From contig NZ_JAFBEA010000006.1 of assembly GCF_016908515.1 (NCBI RefSeq), positions 186,001 to 250,000 of the forward strand: DNA of 64,000 bases. Direction: 5' to 3'. The notes under the pieces were generated by a model. That model was given only the letters and a program-made list of their open reading frames with translations. It was not told the origin of the DNA and searched no databases. Of this stretch, positions 15,962 through 24,180 are shown piece after piece. How positions within the stretch are numbered: the first letter of the stretch is position 1; each line of letters opens with the position of its first letter. The position numbers were made by a program, and so were the translations under genes. The DNA is from Virgibacillus halotolerans (GTDB taxonomy: Bacteria; Bacillota; Bacilli; Bacillales; Amphibacillaceae).

Positions 15962-17161
15962 ATGGTTACATCTCAAAATGAGATGGTTGTTCAGGCGGAA
16001 AAACTAGCTTCGCAATTGATCAAGTGGCGCAGAAAGCTGCATATGCACCCTGAATTAAGCTTTGAAGAGAAGGAAACGTCGTGCTTCGTCGCGGAAACCT
16101 TGGAGGATATTCCTGGAATGCGTGTACAACAAGGCATCGGATACCCAACAGCCGTCATCGGAACGCTCACCAATGGGGTTGGTCCTATAATGGCAATTCG
16201 TGCAGATATGGATGCCTTACCAATTCAGGAAAAAAATGATGTAACCTATCGATCACAAAAAACAGGTGTGATGCATGCTTGCGGTCACGATGCACACACA
16301 GCGATTGCATTAGGTGCAGCAGTCTTATTAGGAGATGCATTTCGAATAGGGGAACTGCAGGGGACGGTGAAGTTTATTTTTCAACCTGCTGAAGAACGGG
16401 CAGATGAACATGGATCGACAGGTGCGCCTTATTTGGTTGATGCAGGGGTATTAAATGAAGTAGATACTGTTATTGCGCTGCATATGAGCCCGGAAAACAG
16501 CTTGGGAGAAGTGAAAATTCATGATGGATATAGTATGGCAAATGTGGATGTCTTTTCAGCTGAAATCTTTGGCAGTGGCGGGCATGGTGCTTATCCACAT
16601 CTGGGAACAGATCCAATATGGATGCTCGGACCAGTGCTGCAAGCCTTATATGCAATAACAGCAAGGAGGATATCGCCGCTGGAACCGGGGGTTGTAAGTA
16701 TTGGAAAGATAAACAGTGGCCTTGCTAGTAACGTTATCCCCTCTGAAGTGAATATTCAAGGGACGATTCGCAGTTATCATCCGAAGGTAAGGGAGGTAAT
16801 CCACAACGAACTGGAGCAGGCTTTTGCAATGACGAAATCGTTGGGTGGAGATTATCAGCTAACAATCAGAGCGGAAGACCCTGCGTTAAATAATGACCCG
16901 GCAATCAATCAATTTATTCGTCATGTATTTCAAGACCTTTATCCAGCGTATCAGATAGTAGAAACGCCATTTGGTATGGGGGGAGAGGATTTTGCGCATA
17001 TGACCGAAGCGGTTCCTGGTGCGATGTTTTTCCTTGGTTGTGGATTGGTAGACGAAAAGGATAGAAATCTGCATTCAGCCTATTTTGATATCGATGAACG
17101 GGTGCTTCCGGTTGGAACATCCATCTTGGCGGAAACCGCTAGACGTTTTTTGATGGGATAG
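15962..17161 (+). CDS. M20-family amidohydrolase, candidate N-acetyl-diaminobutyrate deacetylase
   Basis: A zinc-dependent M20D amidohydrolase of 399 residues, like N-acyl-amino-acid deacetylases. It has HMHPELSFEEKET, the metal motif HACGHDAHTA, the catalytic Glu in FQPAEER, and GGHGAYPH in the dimerisation domain. Position in the operon suggests that it removes the acetyl group from N-acetyl-diaminobutyrate. DoeB/EutE of Proteobacteria does that job but belongs to the AstE/aspartoacylase family, so this would be a non-homologous replacement. ATG 15962 follows AAAGGAAGTGG. Confidence 0.75.
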   Translation: MVTSQNEMVVQAEKLASQLIKWRRKLHMHPELSFEEKETSCFVAETLEDIPGMRVQQGIGYPTAVIGTLTNGVGPIMAIRADMDALPIQEKNDVTYRSQKTGVMHACGHDAHTAIALGAAVLLGDAFRIGELQGTVKFIFQPAEERADEHGSTGAPYLVDAGVLNEVDTVIALHMSPENSLGEVKIHDGYSMANVDVFSAEIFGSGGHGAYPHLGTDPIWMLGPVLQALYAITARRISPLEPGVVSIGKINSGLASNVIPSEVNIQGTIRSYHPKVREVIHNELEQAFAMTKSLGGDYQLTIRAEDPALNNDPAINQFIRHVFQDLYPAYQIVETPFGMGGEDFAHMTEAVPGAMFFLGCGLVDEKDRNLHSAYFDIDERVLPVGTSILAETARRFLMG

Positions 17162-17178
17162 CAAGGGAGTGAGCTTGT

Positions 17179-18201
17179 ATGGTTGTTGAGGATAATATCA
17201 AAGAACCGATAGTTCTATGTGATATATATGCGGCCCGGAAGCGGATCGCCTCATTTGTATCGAAAACACCTTTAATTTATTCAAGGGCTCTATCAAAAAT
17301 AGCACATACAGCTGTTCACCTGAAACTGGAGAATCTTCATATAACTGATTCCTTTAAGCTGAGGGGAGCAGCAAATAAAATGCTAAGTTTAACAGCAGAG
17401 GAGAGGAGGCTTGGTGTCACCACTTTTTCTACGGGGAATTTTGGTATGAGTGTCGCTTATTTGGCTAATCAACTTAAATTAAAAGCTGTTATTTGTATTT
17501 CCGAACGTGTTCCTAAAGCAAAGGTGGAGGCGCTTAAGCGTACGGGTGTTTCACTCGAAATCAGCGGCATCTCCCAGGACGATGCTGAAAAGCGTTGCTA
17601 TGAACTGGAAGAAGAACAGGGGCTCACTGTCATTCATCCATTTGACGATCCAGATGTTATCGCTGGCCAGGGCACTATCGGTCTGGAATTAATGGAAGAT
17701 TTACCTGAAACAGATACCGTAATTGGTGGTTTATCTGGTGGTGGGTTGCATTCAGGACTCGGGATTGCTTTAAAGTCGGCAGATCCAAACCTTAAGCTTA
17801 TTGGTGTATCAACGCCACAAGGGGCAGCGATGTATGAAAGTATTAAGCAGGGTGGACCTGTTACTGTGAAGGAACAGGATACACTAGCAGACAGTCTGTT
17901 GGGCGGAATTGGTTTGCATAATCGGTACACCTTTGACATGATACAACGTTATGTTAATGAAATTGTTTTGTTAAATGAGCAGGAAATTGCACAAGGGATG
18001 CTGTTTATGCTGAACAAACACCGCATGATAATAGAAGGGGCAGCAGCATCGGGAATAGGTGCTCTTTTAAATCAGAAAGTTTCAGTGGGTTCACATGTTG
18101 TGATTATTATTAGTGGTTGTAGTGTAGATCCGTCTGTGTTATTCAAATTAGCCGAGGCAGATAAGGATGGGAGGTCAAAGTATGACAAAAATGATATTTA
18201 A
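17179..18201 (+). CDS. eutB: Threonine dehydratase-like PLP enzyme, EutB-type
   Basis: A fold-type II PLP enzyme of 340 residues. The PLP lysine is in DSFKLRGAANKM, the phosphate loop is GGLSGGGLHSGLG, and the C-terminal part has IIISGCSVDP. There is no C-terminal ACT domain, so it is not the biosynthetic threonine deaminase. EutB of hydroxyectoine-degrading bacteria is this kind of protein and sits in the same position among eut/doe genes. I therefore assign it to the hydroxyectoine branch. A catabolic threonine/serine dehydratase is the alternative. The partner EutC (ornithine-cyclodeaminase-like) is not in the window. Confidence 0.68.
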   Translation: MVVEDNIKEPIVLCDIYAARKRIASFVSKTPLIYSRALSKIAHTAVHLKLENLHITDSFKLRGAANKMLSLTAEERRLGVTTFSTGNFGMSVAYLANQLKLKAVICISERVPKAKVEALKRTGVSLEISGISQDDAEKRCYELEEEQGLTVIHPFDDPDVIAGQGTIGLELMEDLPETDTVIGGLSGGGLHSGLGIALKSADPNLKLIGVSTPQGAAMYESIKQGGPVTVKEQDTLADSLLGGIGLHNRYTFDMIQRYVNEIVLLNEQEIAQGMLFMLNKHRMIIEGAAASGIGALLNQKVSVGSHVVIIISGCSVDPSVLFKLAEADKDGRSKYDKNDI

Positions 18202-19030
18202 TGACCAAATAATGGAACGGGAAAACATTGTTGATATAGAGGATCGAGCATATCAATTTGGTGATGGTATCTATGAAGTGATCGGGGTATACGGTGGAAA
18301 ACCATTTTTGCTTGACGAACACATGGAACGTTTGCAACGAAGTGCCAAGGAAATTCAGTTATCCCTGCCATACACAATGGAACAATTGCGGCGTAATTTA
18401 GTTCAACTGGTGAAAACGAATGAGCTTGACGAGGGGATTATTTATATGCAAGTCTCACGAGGTGTGTCGTCCAGGGAACATTATTTCCCAGGGAATAGCA
18501 TTACACCGGTAACAATAGCATATACAAGGGCTGAAGAACGGATGAGTGCAACGGAGGATGCAGGGGCGACAGCTGTATTAGTAGAAGATATTCGCTGGTT
18601 GCGTTGTGATATTAAAACGTTGAATCTGCTCCCGAATACATTAGCAAAGCAAAAAGCGGTTGAAAATAACGCAATCGAAGCTATTTTGCATCGCGGAGAC
18701 ACTGTAACAGAGGCGAGTGCATCCAATGTATTTATCGTAAAGGAGGGAGAACTATTTACTCACCCTGCTAATAACTATATTCTAAACGGAATTACAAGAA
18801 GAAAAGTAATTCAGTTGTGTGAATCGTTAGGTATTCAAGTGCATGAAGAAGCATTTACGGTGAAGACGTTGTTACAAGCAGATGAAGTATTTGTGACAGC
18901 GACTAAATCAGATATTATACCGATTCTGAAGATCGACAATCAGTCAATCGGGCAAGAATCACCAGGGAAAATTACAAGGAAAATTATACAATCATTCCGT
19001 TCGGCTATTCGTGAATTAGAAAAAAGCTAG
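18182..19030 (+). CDS. dat: Class IV aminotransferase, D-amino-acid transaminase type
   Basis: A fold-type IV PLP transaminase of 282 residues, like D-alanine aminotransferase. The pattern includes DRAYQFGDGIYEV, the RGVSSREHYFP segment, the catalytic Lys in RCDIKTLNLLPN and TEASASNVFIVK near the cofactor phosphate. It interconverts D-alanine and D-glutamate or related keto acids. ATG 18182 follows GGGAGGT and overlaps the end of eutB by 20 nt, so it is translationally coupled. The next gene beyond a repeat is an alanine racemase, the usual partner for making D-amino acids. Confidence 0.85.
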   Translation: MTKMIFNDQIMERENIVDIEDRAYQFGDGIYEVIGVYGGKPFLLDEHMERLQRSAKEIQLSLPYTMEQLRRNLVQLVKTNELDEGIIYMQVSRGVSSREHYFPGNSITPVTIAYTRAEERMSATEDAGATAVLVEDIRWLRCDIKTLNLLPNTLAKQKAVENNAIEAILHRGDTVTEASASNVFIVKEGELFTHPANNYILNGITRRKVIQLCESLGIQVHEEAFTVKTLLQADEVFVTATKSDIIPILKIDNQSIGQESPGKITRKIIQSFRSAIRELEKS

Positions 19031-19053
19031 TACAGCATATAAGAAGTTTTTTC

Positions 19054-19662
19054 TAATGCAAATTTTTGAGTCAATTTCATCACTTAAAATCTGTGTGTGT
19101 AAGTCTGAACTATTTGGAAGTGTGCTAAAACCGTTGATTTCTACTGCAGGCGGACGCTTTCCGCGGGCATGGCTTGAGCCTCCTTGCCCCGGCAAGGGGT
19201 ATGCCGACGTTGTCCGCAAAGGACGATTTTAGTCGGCCTTCATCAACCGCACTGCGGGGTCTCAAGGCTCATGCTTTTCCCGCTGGAGTCGCCGCCTTCC
19301 GTTCCAATCAACGATGTAGTGCTCCAAATTAATGAATGATTAAATGATAGTATATCTTATACTTGGGACTATGGATAAGTTGAATTGCTTACGAAATTGG
19401 CTCCTATGAACCAAAACAGTAATGCAAACTGACGAAAATGAAAACCCATCCAAGCAACTGGAATTCGCGAGACTCCAGCGGGATGAAAGGCCTTGATGAG
19501 ACCCCGCAAAGCGTTAGCTCAAGGAGGCTCATTAGCCGCCCGCGGAAAGCGAGTGTATTCCAGTTGCGGCAATCGAAGAGAATACTTTGTCTTCACTCCT
19601 TTTTTCGAATATACAATTTTTCATTTCGAGGTTCTGGAAAATAATTTTGAAACGTTGCACTA
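19054..19662. repeat. intergenic element B1 with two nested R modules
   Basis: No gene is visible in this 610-bp stretch. The ends are imperfect inverted repeats, TAATGCAAATTTTTGAG on the left and a right end whose complement begins TAGTGCAACGTTTCAAA. The left segment (TCACTTAAAATCTGTGTG and onward) and the right segment recur at 40025-40332. Inside are an R module in plus orientation (19149-19296, enlarged by an internal 40-bp hairpin-like insert) and one in minus orientation (19454-19567, arms GCAACTGGAAT / ATTCCAGTTGC). Confidence 0.75.
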
Positions 19663-19695
19663 GTAACCAATAGCAATTAGGAAAGGGATGATACC

Positions 19696-20841
19696 TTGTC
19701 AAATTTAATAAAATTATCTGCCAATCATCCGACAGTGGCTGAGATTGATCTAGAAGCCTTTAATAATAATGTGAAGCTGTTAAAACAGCATGCAAACAGG
19801 AGCATGCTCCTTGCCGTTGTAAAAACAAATGCATACGGACATGGGATTGTCCCCATCAGCCAGGAGGCGGTAGCGGCAGGCGCTGACCGTCTCGGTGTAA
19901 CAACGGTTGAAGAGGGGGCGCTCCTCCGTGAAAACGGTATTAAGAAGCCAATCCATATTTTAAGCTCGATTGCGCCCAGACAGGCGGTGGACATCGTTGC
20001 TTATGATCTAATACCTTCTATTTCTTCGCTTGCTTTGGCAAAGGCAGTCAGTGATGCAGCGGTCAATCAGGGGAAAATTCATCCCGTACATTTGAAGATA
20101 GATACAGGACTGCATAGATTTGGAATTGATCCAGCAACAGCAGGATACTTTTGCGAAGCGTGCTATGAACTTCCGGGGCTTTATTGGGAAGGGGTTTATA
20201 CGCACTTCCCCAATGCAGATGAAGGAGACTGGAAAACAACGGAACAACAGTTTTCTTTATTTATGAATACAGTAGCTAGATTAAGTGACAATGGTTTCCA
20301 TTTTCCCATCCACCATGTTGCAGGGTCAACGATCACATTGGAAAGACCTGATATGCACTTGGACATGGTGCGTCCGGGAATCAGTTTATTTGGATATACA
20401 CCTGCAGTCAGACAAGAGAAAATGATTGCACTTCAGCCTGTTATGTCACTGCAATCTGAGCTGATTCAAGTACGTGAGCTCCCACCGAACACACCGGTTG
20501 GTTATGGGGGAAGTTATGTAACGAAATCATATGAAAAGATAGCGATTGTTCCAATTGGACATGGTGATGGTTATAAGCGATCATTGGTAAATAAAGGAAA
20601 AATGCTTGTAGGAGGTAGACGCGTTAAAATCGTTGGTTCTATTTCCTTGGACCAAACTTTAATAGATGTGACAAATATACCCGATGCGTCTGCGGGTGAC
20701 GAGATTATTTTGCTCGGAAAACAAGGAAATGACGAAATTACCGCTCGTGATATCGCAGGCTGGATGGATAGCATTGTTGATGAGGTAGTTGCCAGTCTGA
20801 CAGAAAGAATAAGACGTGTATATGTACATGGAATAGGATAG
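19696..20841 (+). CDS. alr: Alanine racemase
   Basis: A fold-type III PLP racemase of 381 residues that makes D-alanine for peptidoglycan. The PLP lysine is in AVVKTNAYGHG. The substrate-side tyrosine region is PVGYGGSYVT, followed by PIGHGDGYKR. The start is TTG at 19696 after GAAAGGGATG. In B. subtilis the main alr gene is followed by the mazEF-type endoA genes. These are absent here, so this may be a second or catabolic racemase. It lies just after dat, separated only by element B1. Confidence 0.9.
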   Translation: MSNLIKLSANHPTVAEIDLEAFNNNVKLLKQHANRSMLLAVVKTNAYGHGIVPISQEAVAAGADRLGVTTVEEGALLRENGIKKPIHILSSIAPRQAVDIVAYDLIPSISSLALAKAVSDAAVNQGKIHPVHLKIDTGLHRFGIDPATAGYFCEACYELPGLYWEGVYTHFPNADEGDWKTTEQQFSLFMNTVARLSDNGFHFPIHHVAGSTITLERPDMHLDMVRPGISLFGYTPAVRQEKMIALQPVMSLQSELIQVRELPPNTPVGYGGSYVTKSYEKIAIVPIGHGDGYKRSLVNKGKMLVGGRRVKIVGSISLDQTLIDVTNIPDASAGDEIILLGKQGNDEITARDIAGWMDSIVDEVVASLTERIRRVYVHGIG

Positions 20842-21148
20842 ATTGAATCACAAACAACTGAAAGAGTTAAATGGACACCTCATTTCCCTCGAAAGAAAAT
20901 CAGAACTTATACTATTAATCTTAAAAGTTAAACTTTACTATCAGTGCAAAAAAATATCTCCTCCACATTAGTGATCTTCGCTATACACAGGGCGGTTTTC
21001 AGCCCTTCTTCTTTTATTTACATATAATCAAGCGGTGATTTAGGGTTGAAAAATATAGCTGAAAGTAATACTATATTGATAGCGTTATATTACAAACATG
21101 TAACAAACACATTAAAATATGTTAAACGATCTGATTTACCGCAGTTTG

Positions 21149-21220
21149 GCGGGCAGTAAAACCCCCACTTTAAAAATAGAGGGACACCGAAAATTTTTAA
21201 GGTGGGGGATAACTGCCCGC
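21149..21220. repeat. long imperfect palindrome (72 bp)
   Basis: Three stacked stems are visible: GCGGGCAGT / ACTGCCCGC, CCCCCAC / GTGGGGG and TTTAAAAAT / ATTTTTAAG, with a 15-nt loop. It could be the end of a palindrome-associated transposable element or a structured RNA. Confidence 0.75.
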
Positions 21221-21224
21221 ACAA

Positions 21225-21480
21225 GCCCTGCAAACAGGGCATCAAAACTAAAATCACCACCTCTAGTGGCAACATCGTCTGTGAAACCCACGTCGTGTGG
21301 GCCTCAACTAACATGAAGCGGGAGAGACAGACTAAGTTCGCGACGTCCTGGGACTGCACCACGGGTTCGTCCCACCGAAGACATTTGTCGCAACGCCTGC
21401 ATTAGCACGTCCTGTGCGTTCACAAGCTAAATCCGCGACGTCCTGTCGCCACGCTTGCATTAGCACGTCCTGTGCGTTGA
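21225..21480 (+). pseudogene. possible IS200/IS605 right-end relic with TnpB tail and mini-hairpins
   Basis: The frame from about 21270 reads ETHVVWASTNMKRERQTKF. This resembles the C-terminal tail of many Firmicute TnpB proteins (HVRLAST.MKQE type), but no upstream TnpB domain remains. The region contains GCCCTG-CAAA-CAGGGC, CCCAC-GTCGT-GTGGG and repeated short hairpins built on the 7-mer ACGTCCT (GCGACGTCCTGTCGC, and GCACGTCCTGTGC twice). Both the IS assignment and the reading frame are tentative. Confidence 0.35.
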
Positions 21481-21599
21481 AGATTCCCACTGATTGAAGT
21501 GTCACTTTATCACTAGAAAAAAGTATGAAATGTTATTAAAGCTTGGCTTTATGTCAGCTTTTTTAATTTGAATCAGTAAAAATTGGAAGTGAAAATAAA

Positions 21600-22817
21600 A
21601 TGAATAAACCACATATAGTAATTTTAGGTGCAGGGTATGGCGGATTAATGACAACCATTAAATTACAGAAGTCGCTTGGCACGAATGAAGCAAAGATTAC
21701 ACTTGTTAATAAAAATGACTACCACTATCAAACTACTTGGTTACACGAAAATGCGGCGGGAACGTTACATCACGATCGGACACGAATTCCACTAAGGGAT
21801 ATCATAAAAATGAATCGAGTTAACTTTGTTCAGGATACGGTTGTTTCCATTAAACCGGAGGAAAAGTTGGTTAAATTGGAAACTACAACATTGAATTATG
21901 ATGTCCTTGTAGTCGGACTTGGCTTTGAACCAGCAACCTTTGGTATACCTGGATTGGAAGAACATGCGTTTACAATTGATAATATAGATAGTGCCCGGAT
22001 GCTGAGACAGCATCTTGCATACAATTTTTCCTTATATCATAATGAAAAAGAAAAAAAAAGTGCACGGCTAAACATTGTGATTGGTGGAGGTGGCTTTACT
22101 GGCGTTGAATTTGTAGGTGAATTAGCTAACCGTATTCCCGAGCTATGTGAGGAATACGATATTGAAAAATCACTCGTCCGCATTATTAATATAGAGGGTT
22201 CTCCAACTGTTTTACCAGGATTTGAACCACAGTTGGTAGAATACGCAATGAATTCATTGGAGTCACGTGGTATTGAGTTTATTACAGGTGCGATGTTAAA
22301 AGAATGTAAACCAAAAAGTATCGTATATGAAAAGGATAATAAGCTAGAGGAAATTCCGACAATGACTACCGTTTGGACGGCAGGAGTGCGTGCTAACGAA
22401 ATCGTTGAGCATTCCGGACTGGAAACCAATCGAGGTAAAGTTGAAGTGAGGGATGATATGCGCGCACCAGATTATGATGATGTGTTTGTTATCGGTGATT
22501 GTGCCTTGATTATCGATTCAAATACAGGAAGATCCTATCCGCCAACGGCACAAACAGCGGTCCGGCAGTCTAGCATTGTTGCGCGTAATGTGAAAGCTTT
22601 TATCCGTGATGAAAAATTAGAAGCCTTTAAACCAAAAAAACTAGGAACTGTAGCTTCTTTAGGAAATAACGATGCAATTGGTGTTGTATTTAATAATCAA
22701 AAGATATTTGGCTGGAAGGCAACTGTCATGAAGAAAATCATTGATAACCGTTACTTGTTTAAACTAGGCGGTTTTGGATTGTTATTGAAAAAAGGGAAGT
22801 TTAATATATTCTATTAA
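21600..22817 (+). CDS. yumB: Type II NADH dehydrogenase (YumB)
   Basis: A single-subunit, non-proton-pumping NADH:menaquinone oxidoreductase of 405 residues bound to the inner membrane face. The FAD motif is VILGAGYGGLMT, the NADH motif is VIGGGGFTGVEFVGELA, and the second FAD motif is VFVIGDCALI. The C-terminal KKIIDNRYLFKLGGFGLLLKKGKF matches the amphipathic anchoring region of NDH-2. The order ndh-yuiB-yuiC-yuiD matches B. subtilis. A weak ribosome-binding site (GGAAGTGA) precedes ATG 21600. Confidence 0.92.
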   Translation: MNKPHIVILGAGYGGLMTTIKLQKSLGTNEAKITLVNKNDYHYQTTWLHENAAGTLHHDRTRIPLRDIIKMNRVNFVQDTVVSIKPEEKLVKLETTTLNYDVLVVGLGFEPATFGIPGLEEHAFTIDNIDSARMLRQHLAYNFSLYHNEKEKKSARLNIVIGGGGFTGVEFVGELANRIPELCEEYDIEKSLVRIINIEGSPTVLPGFEPQLVEYAMNSLESRGIEFITGAMLKECKPKSIVYEKDNKLEEIPTMTTVWTAGVRANEIVEHSGLETNRGKVEVRDDMRAPDYDDVFVIGDCALIIDSNTGRSYPPTAQTAVRQSSIVARNVKAFIRDEKLEAFKPKKLGTVASLGNNDAIGVVFNNQKIFGWKATVMKKIIDNRYLFKLGGFGLLLKKGKFNIFY

Positions 22818-22984
22818 AAAATGCATCGGTTGGCGAGCAAGCGAGTGTATAAAAGTGAAGACGATTTGTGTCTTCACTTTTTGGTGTCGTTACCCATAAA
22901 TTGGACATGTGCGTGTACATTTGAACCGTTTTATTATAAAATGGGTCTTGGATGAAGATAGAGAAAGTGAAGGGAGCTACATCG

Positions 22985-23296
22985 TTGGTTCAATTAATTG
23001 TTTCAATCATATTGTATTTCGTTATATTTTTCGGTATTGCCTTTATTTTAAATATGCTATTAAGAAGGACCTGGTTAATGGCCTGTATTTATCCTATCAT
23101 TGTTATAATGATTGTCGATGGTATATCAACCGCTGAATATTTTATAAATCCCGGTAATGCTTTTTCAACCGCATATTCAAGATTAATACATGTAACACCT
23201 GTGGACATCACGATTTTAACGGCAGGTTTTGTTGGAACAATCGTTTCGGGTATTGTTATTAAAATTTTGCGTAAGAGTGGTTATCAAATGTTTTAG
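22985..23296 (+). CDS. yuiB: YuiB-like small membrane protein
   Basis: A 103-residue protein with about three hydrophobic segments (VQLIVSIILYFVIFFGIAFIL, MACIYPIIVIMIVDGI and a third near ITILTAGFVGTIVSGIVI). It matches YuiB of B. subtilis in length and position between yumB and yuiC. The function is unknown. The frame opens at ATG 22952, but AAGGGAG at 22970-22976 serves TTG 22985, which gives the family-like N-terminus. Confidence 0.78.
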   Translation: MVQLIVSIILYFVIFFGIAFILNMLLRRTWLMACIYPIIVIMIVDGISTAEYFINPGNAFSTAYSRLIHVTPVDITILTAGFVGTIVSGIVIKILRKSGYQMF

Positions 23297-23354
23297 TTGG
23301 AATTATGCATAAATTTAAATGGGATTGGTAATGATAACATCCAGAGGTGTTATT

Positions 23355-24047
23355 ATGAAAATCATAAATTTATGCAGAAGAATTGGTATGATACTGTTAT
23401 TCATAGGTGCACTCTATTTTACAGTTGCATCTATTTCAAATGTCAGTTTAGCAGATATGCATGTATGGGGAGATCAAAAAATACTGGAGGAACCAGTAAA
23501 TGATTCCCAAGCTTCATCTGAGAACAAACATATCGAATTAAAAAATAAAGTATTAAACAGGGTAATGGAAAGAACAAGGTTGATCTCTAACGATGATATA
23601 GAGGCACCCAAAACGTTGGAAGAGGCAGTTAATGTTGAACAGTATCCGAGTGATACGGTTGTCGCTACCGGCTATACTGCGGGCATTGAGTCAACAGGAA
23701 AGACAGATAACCATCCGGAATATGGGATTACGTATTCCGGTGTAAAAGTAAAGCGGGACCTATATTCTACCATCGCTGCAGATCTGAATGTTTATCCGAT
23801 TGGAACCATTTTGTACATCCCCGATTATGGATATGGCGTTGTTGCAGATAAGGGAAGTGCGATTAATGGTAACAAAATTGATTTGTATTATGGGACCGTA
23901 GAAGATGTCTATGCCCAATGGGGTAAAAAGACGCTTGAAGTTTATGTTGTAGAACTTGGTGATGGGAAATTAACCGAAGAACAGCTCACTAAATTAAATG
24001 AAAACGAAGCATTACAGGTATTCAGACAAGAAATTACAGAAGAGTAA
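23355..24047 (+). CDS. yuiC: 3D-domain protein YuiC (MltA-like peptidoglycan-active protein)
   Basis: A 230-residue protein with an N-terminal membrane anchor ([18 protein letters not shown]) and a C-terminal 3D domain shared with MltA-type lytic transglycosylases and Rpf/Sps stationary-phase proteins. The domain begins at VVATGYTAG. Its conserved aspartates appear in [17 protein letters not shown] and EDVYAQWG. It would act on peptidoglycan outside the membrane. ATG 23355 follows AGAGGTG; the frame opens earlier at 23319. Confidence 0.87.
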   Translation: MKIINLCRRIGMILLFIGALYFTVASISNVSLADMHVWGDQKILEEPVNDSQASSENKHIELKNKVLNRVMERTRLISNDDIEAPKTLEEAVNVEQYPSDTVVATGYTAGIESTGKTDNHPEYGITYSGVKVKRDLYSTIAADLNVYPIGTILYIPDYGYGVVADKGSAINGNKIDLYYGTVEDVYAQWGKKTLEVYVVELGDGKLTEEQLTKLNENEALQVFRQEITEE

Positions 24048-24050
24048 ATG

Positions 24051-24085
24051 AAAGAAGGCTTTCCGCTCGGGGAAGCCTTCTTTTT
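24051..24085 (+). terminator. terminator of yuiC
   Basis: The stem AGAAGGCTT / AAGCCTTCT is followed by TTTT. Confidence 0.85.
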
Positions 24086-24152
24086 AACACTGATAGAAAA
24101 GTATACCTTTTATAGGAAACCAGTATAAGTGTAACTAAGGCTTTCTCCATTA

Positions 24153-24180
24153 AAGGCTTGGCGATAAGCCAAGTTTTTTA
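24153..24180. terminator. hairpin downstream of yuiD
   Basis: CTTGGC-GATA-AGCCAAG is followed by TTTTTT on the plus strand and lies at the 3' end of the minus-strand yuiD. A similar GCTTGGCGATAAGGC segment recurs at about 42323. Confidence 0.65.

Larger units (their letters stand above)
20842..21599. other. long non-coding stretch between alr and ndh
   Basis: There is no convincing gene in these 758 bp. A weak hairpin (GGGC..GCCC then T-rich, about 20989-21012) may end alr. The segment 21110-21520 is rich in hairpins and is described separately. A hairpin AAAGCT / AGCTTT followed by TTTT lies at 21537-21565. Confidence 0.6.

Noticed and set aside
19438-19644. 68-residue ORF inside element B1
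   Set aside because: Its reading frame is a by-product of the R module. The sister element at 40 kb does not preserve it.
21202-21405. 67-residue ORF as a real gene
   Set aside because: It overlaps several hairpins and only about 15 residues near the middle resemble a TnpB tail. It is reported as a relic instead.
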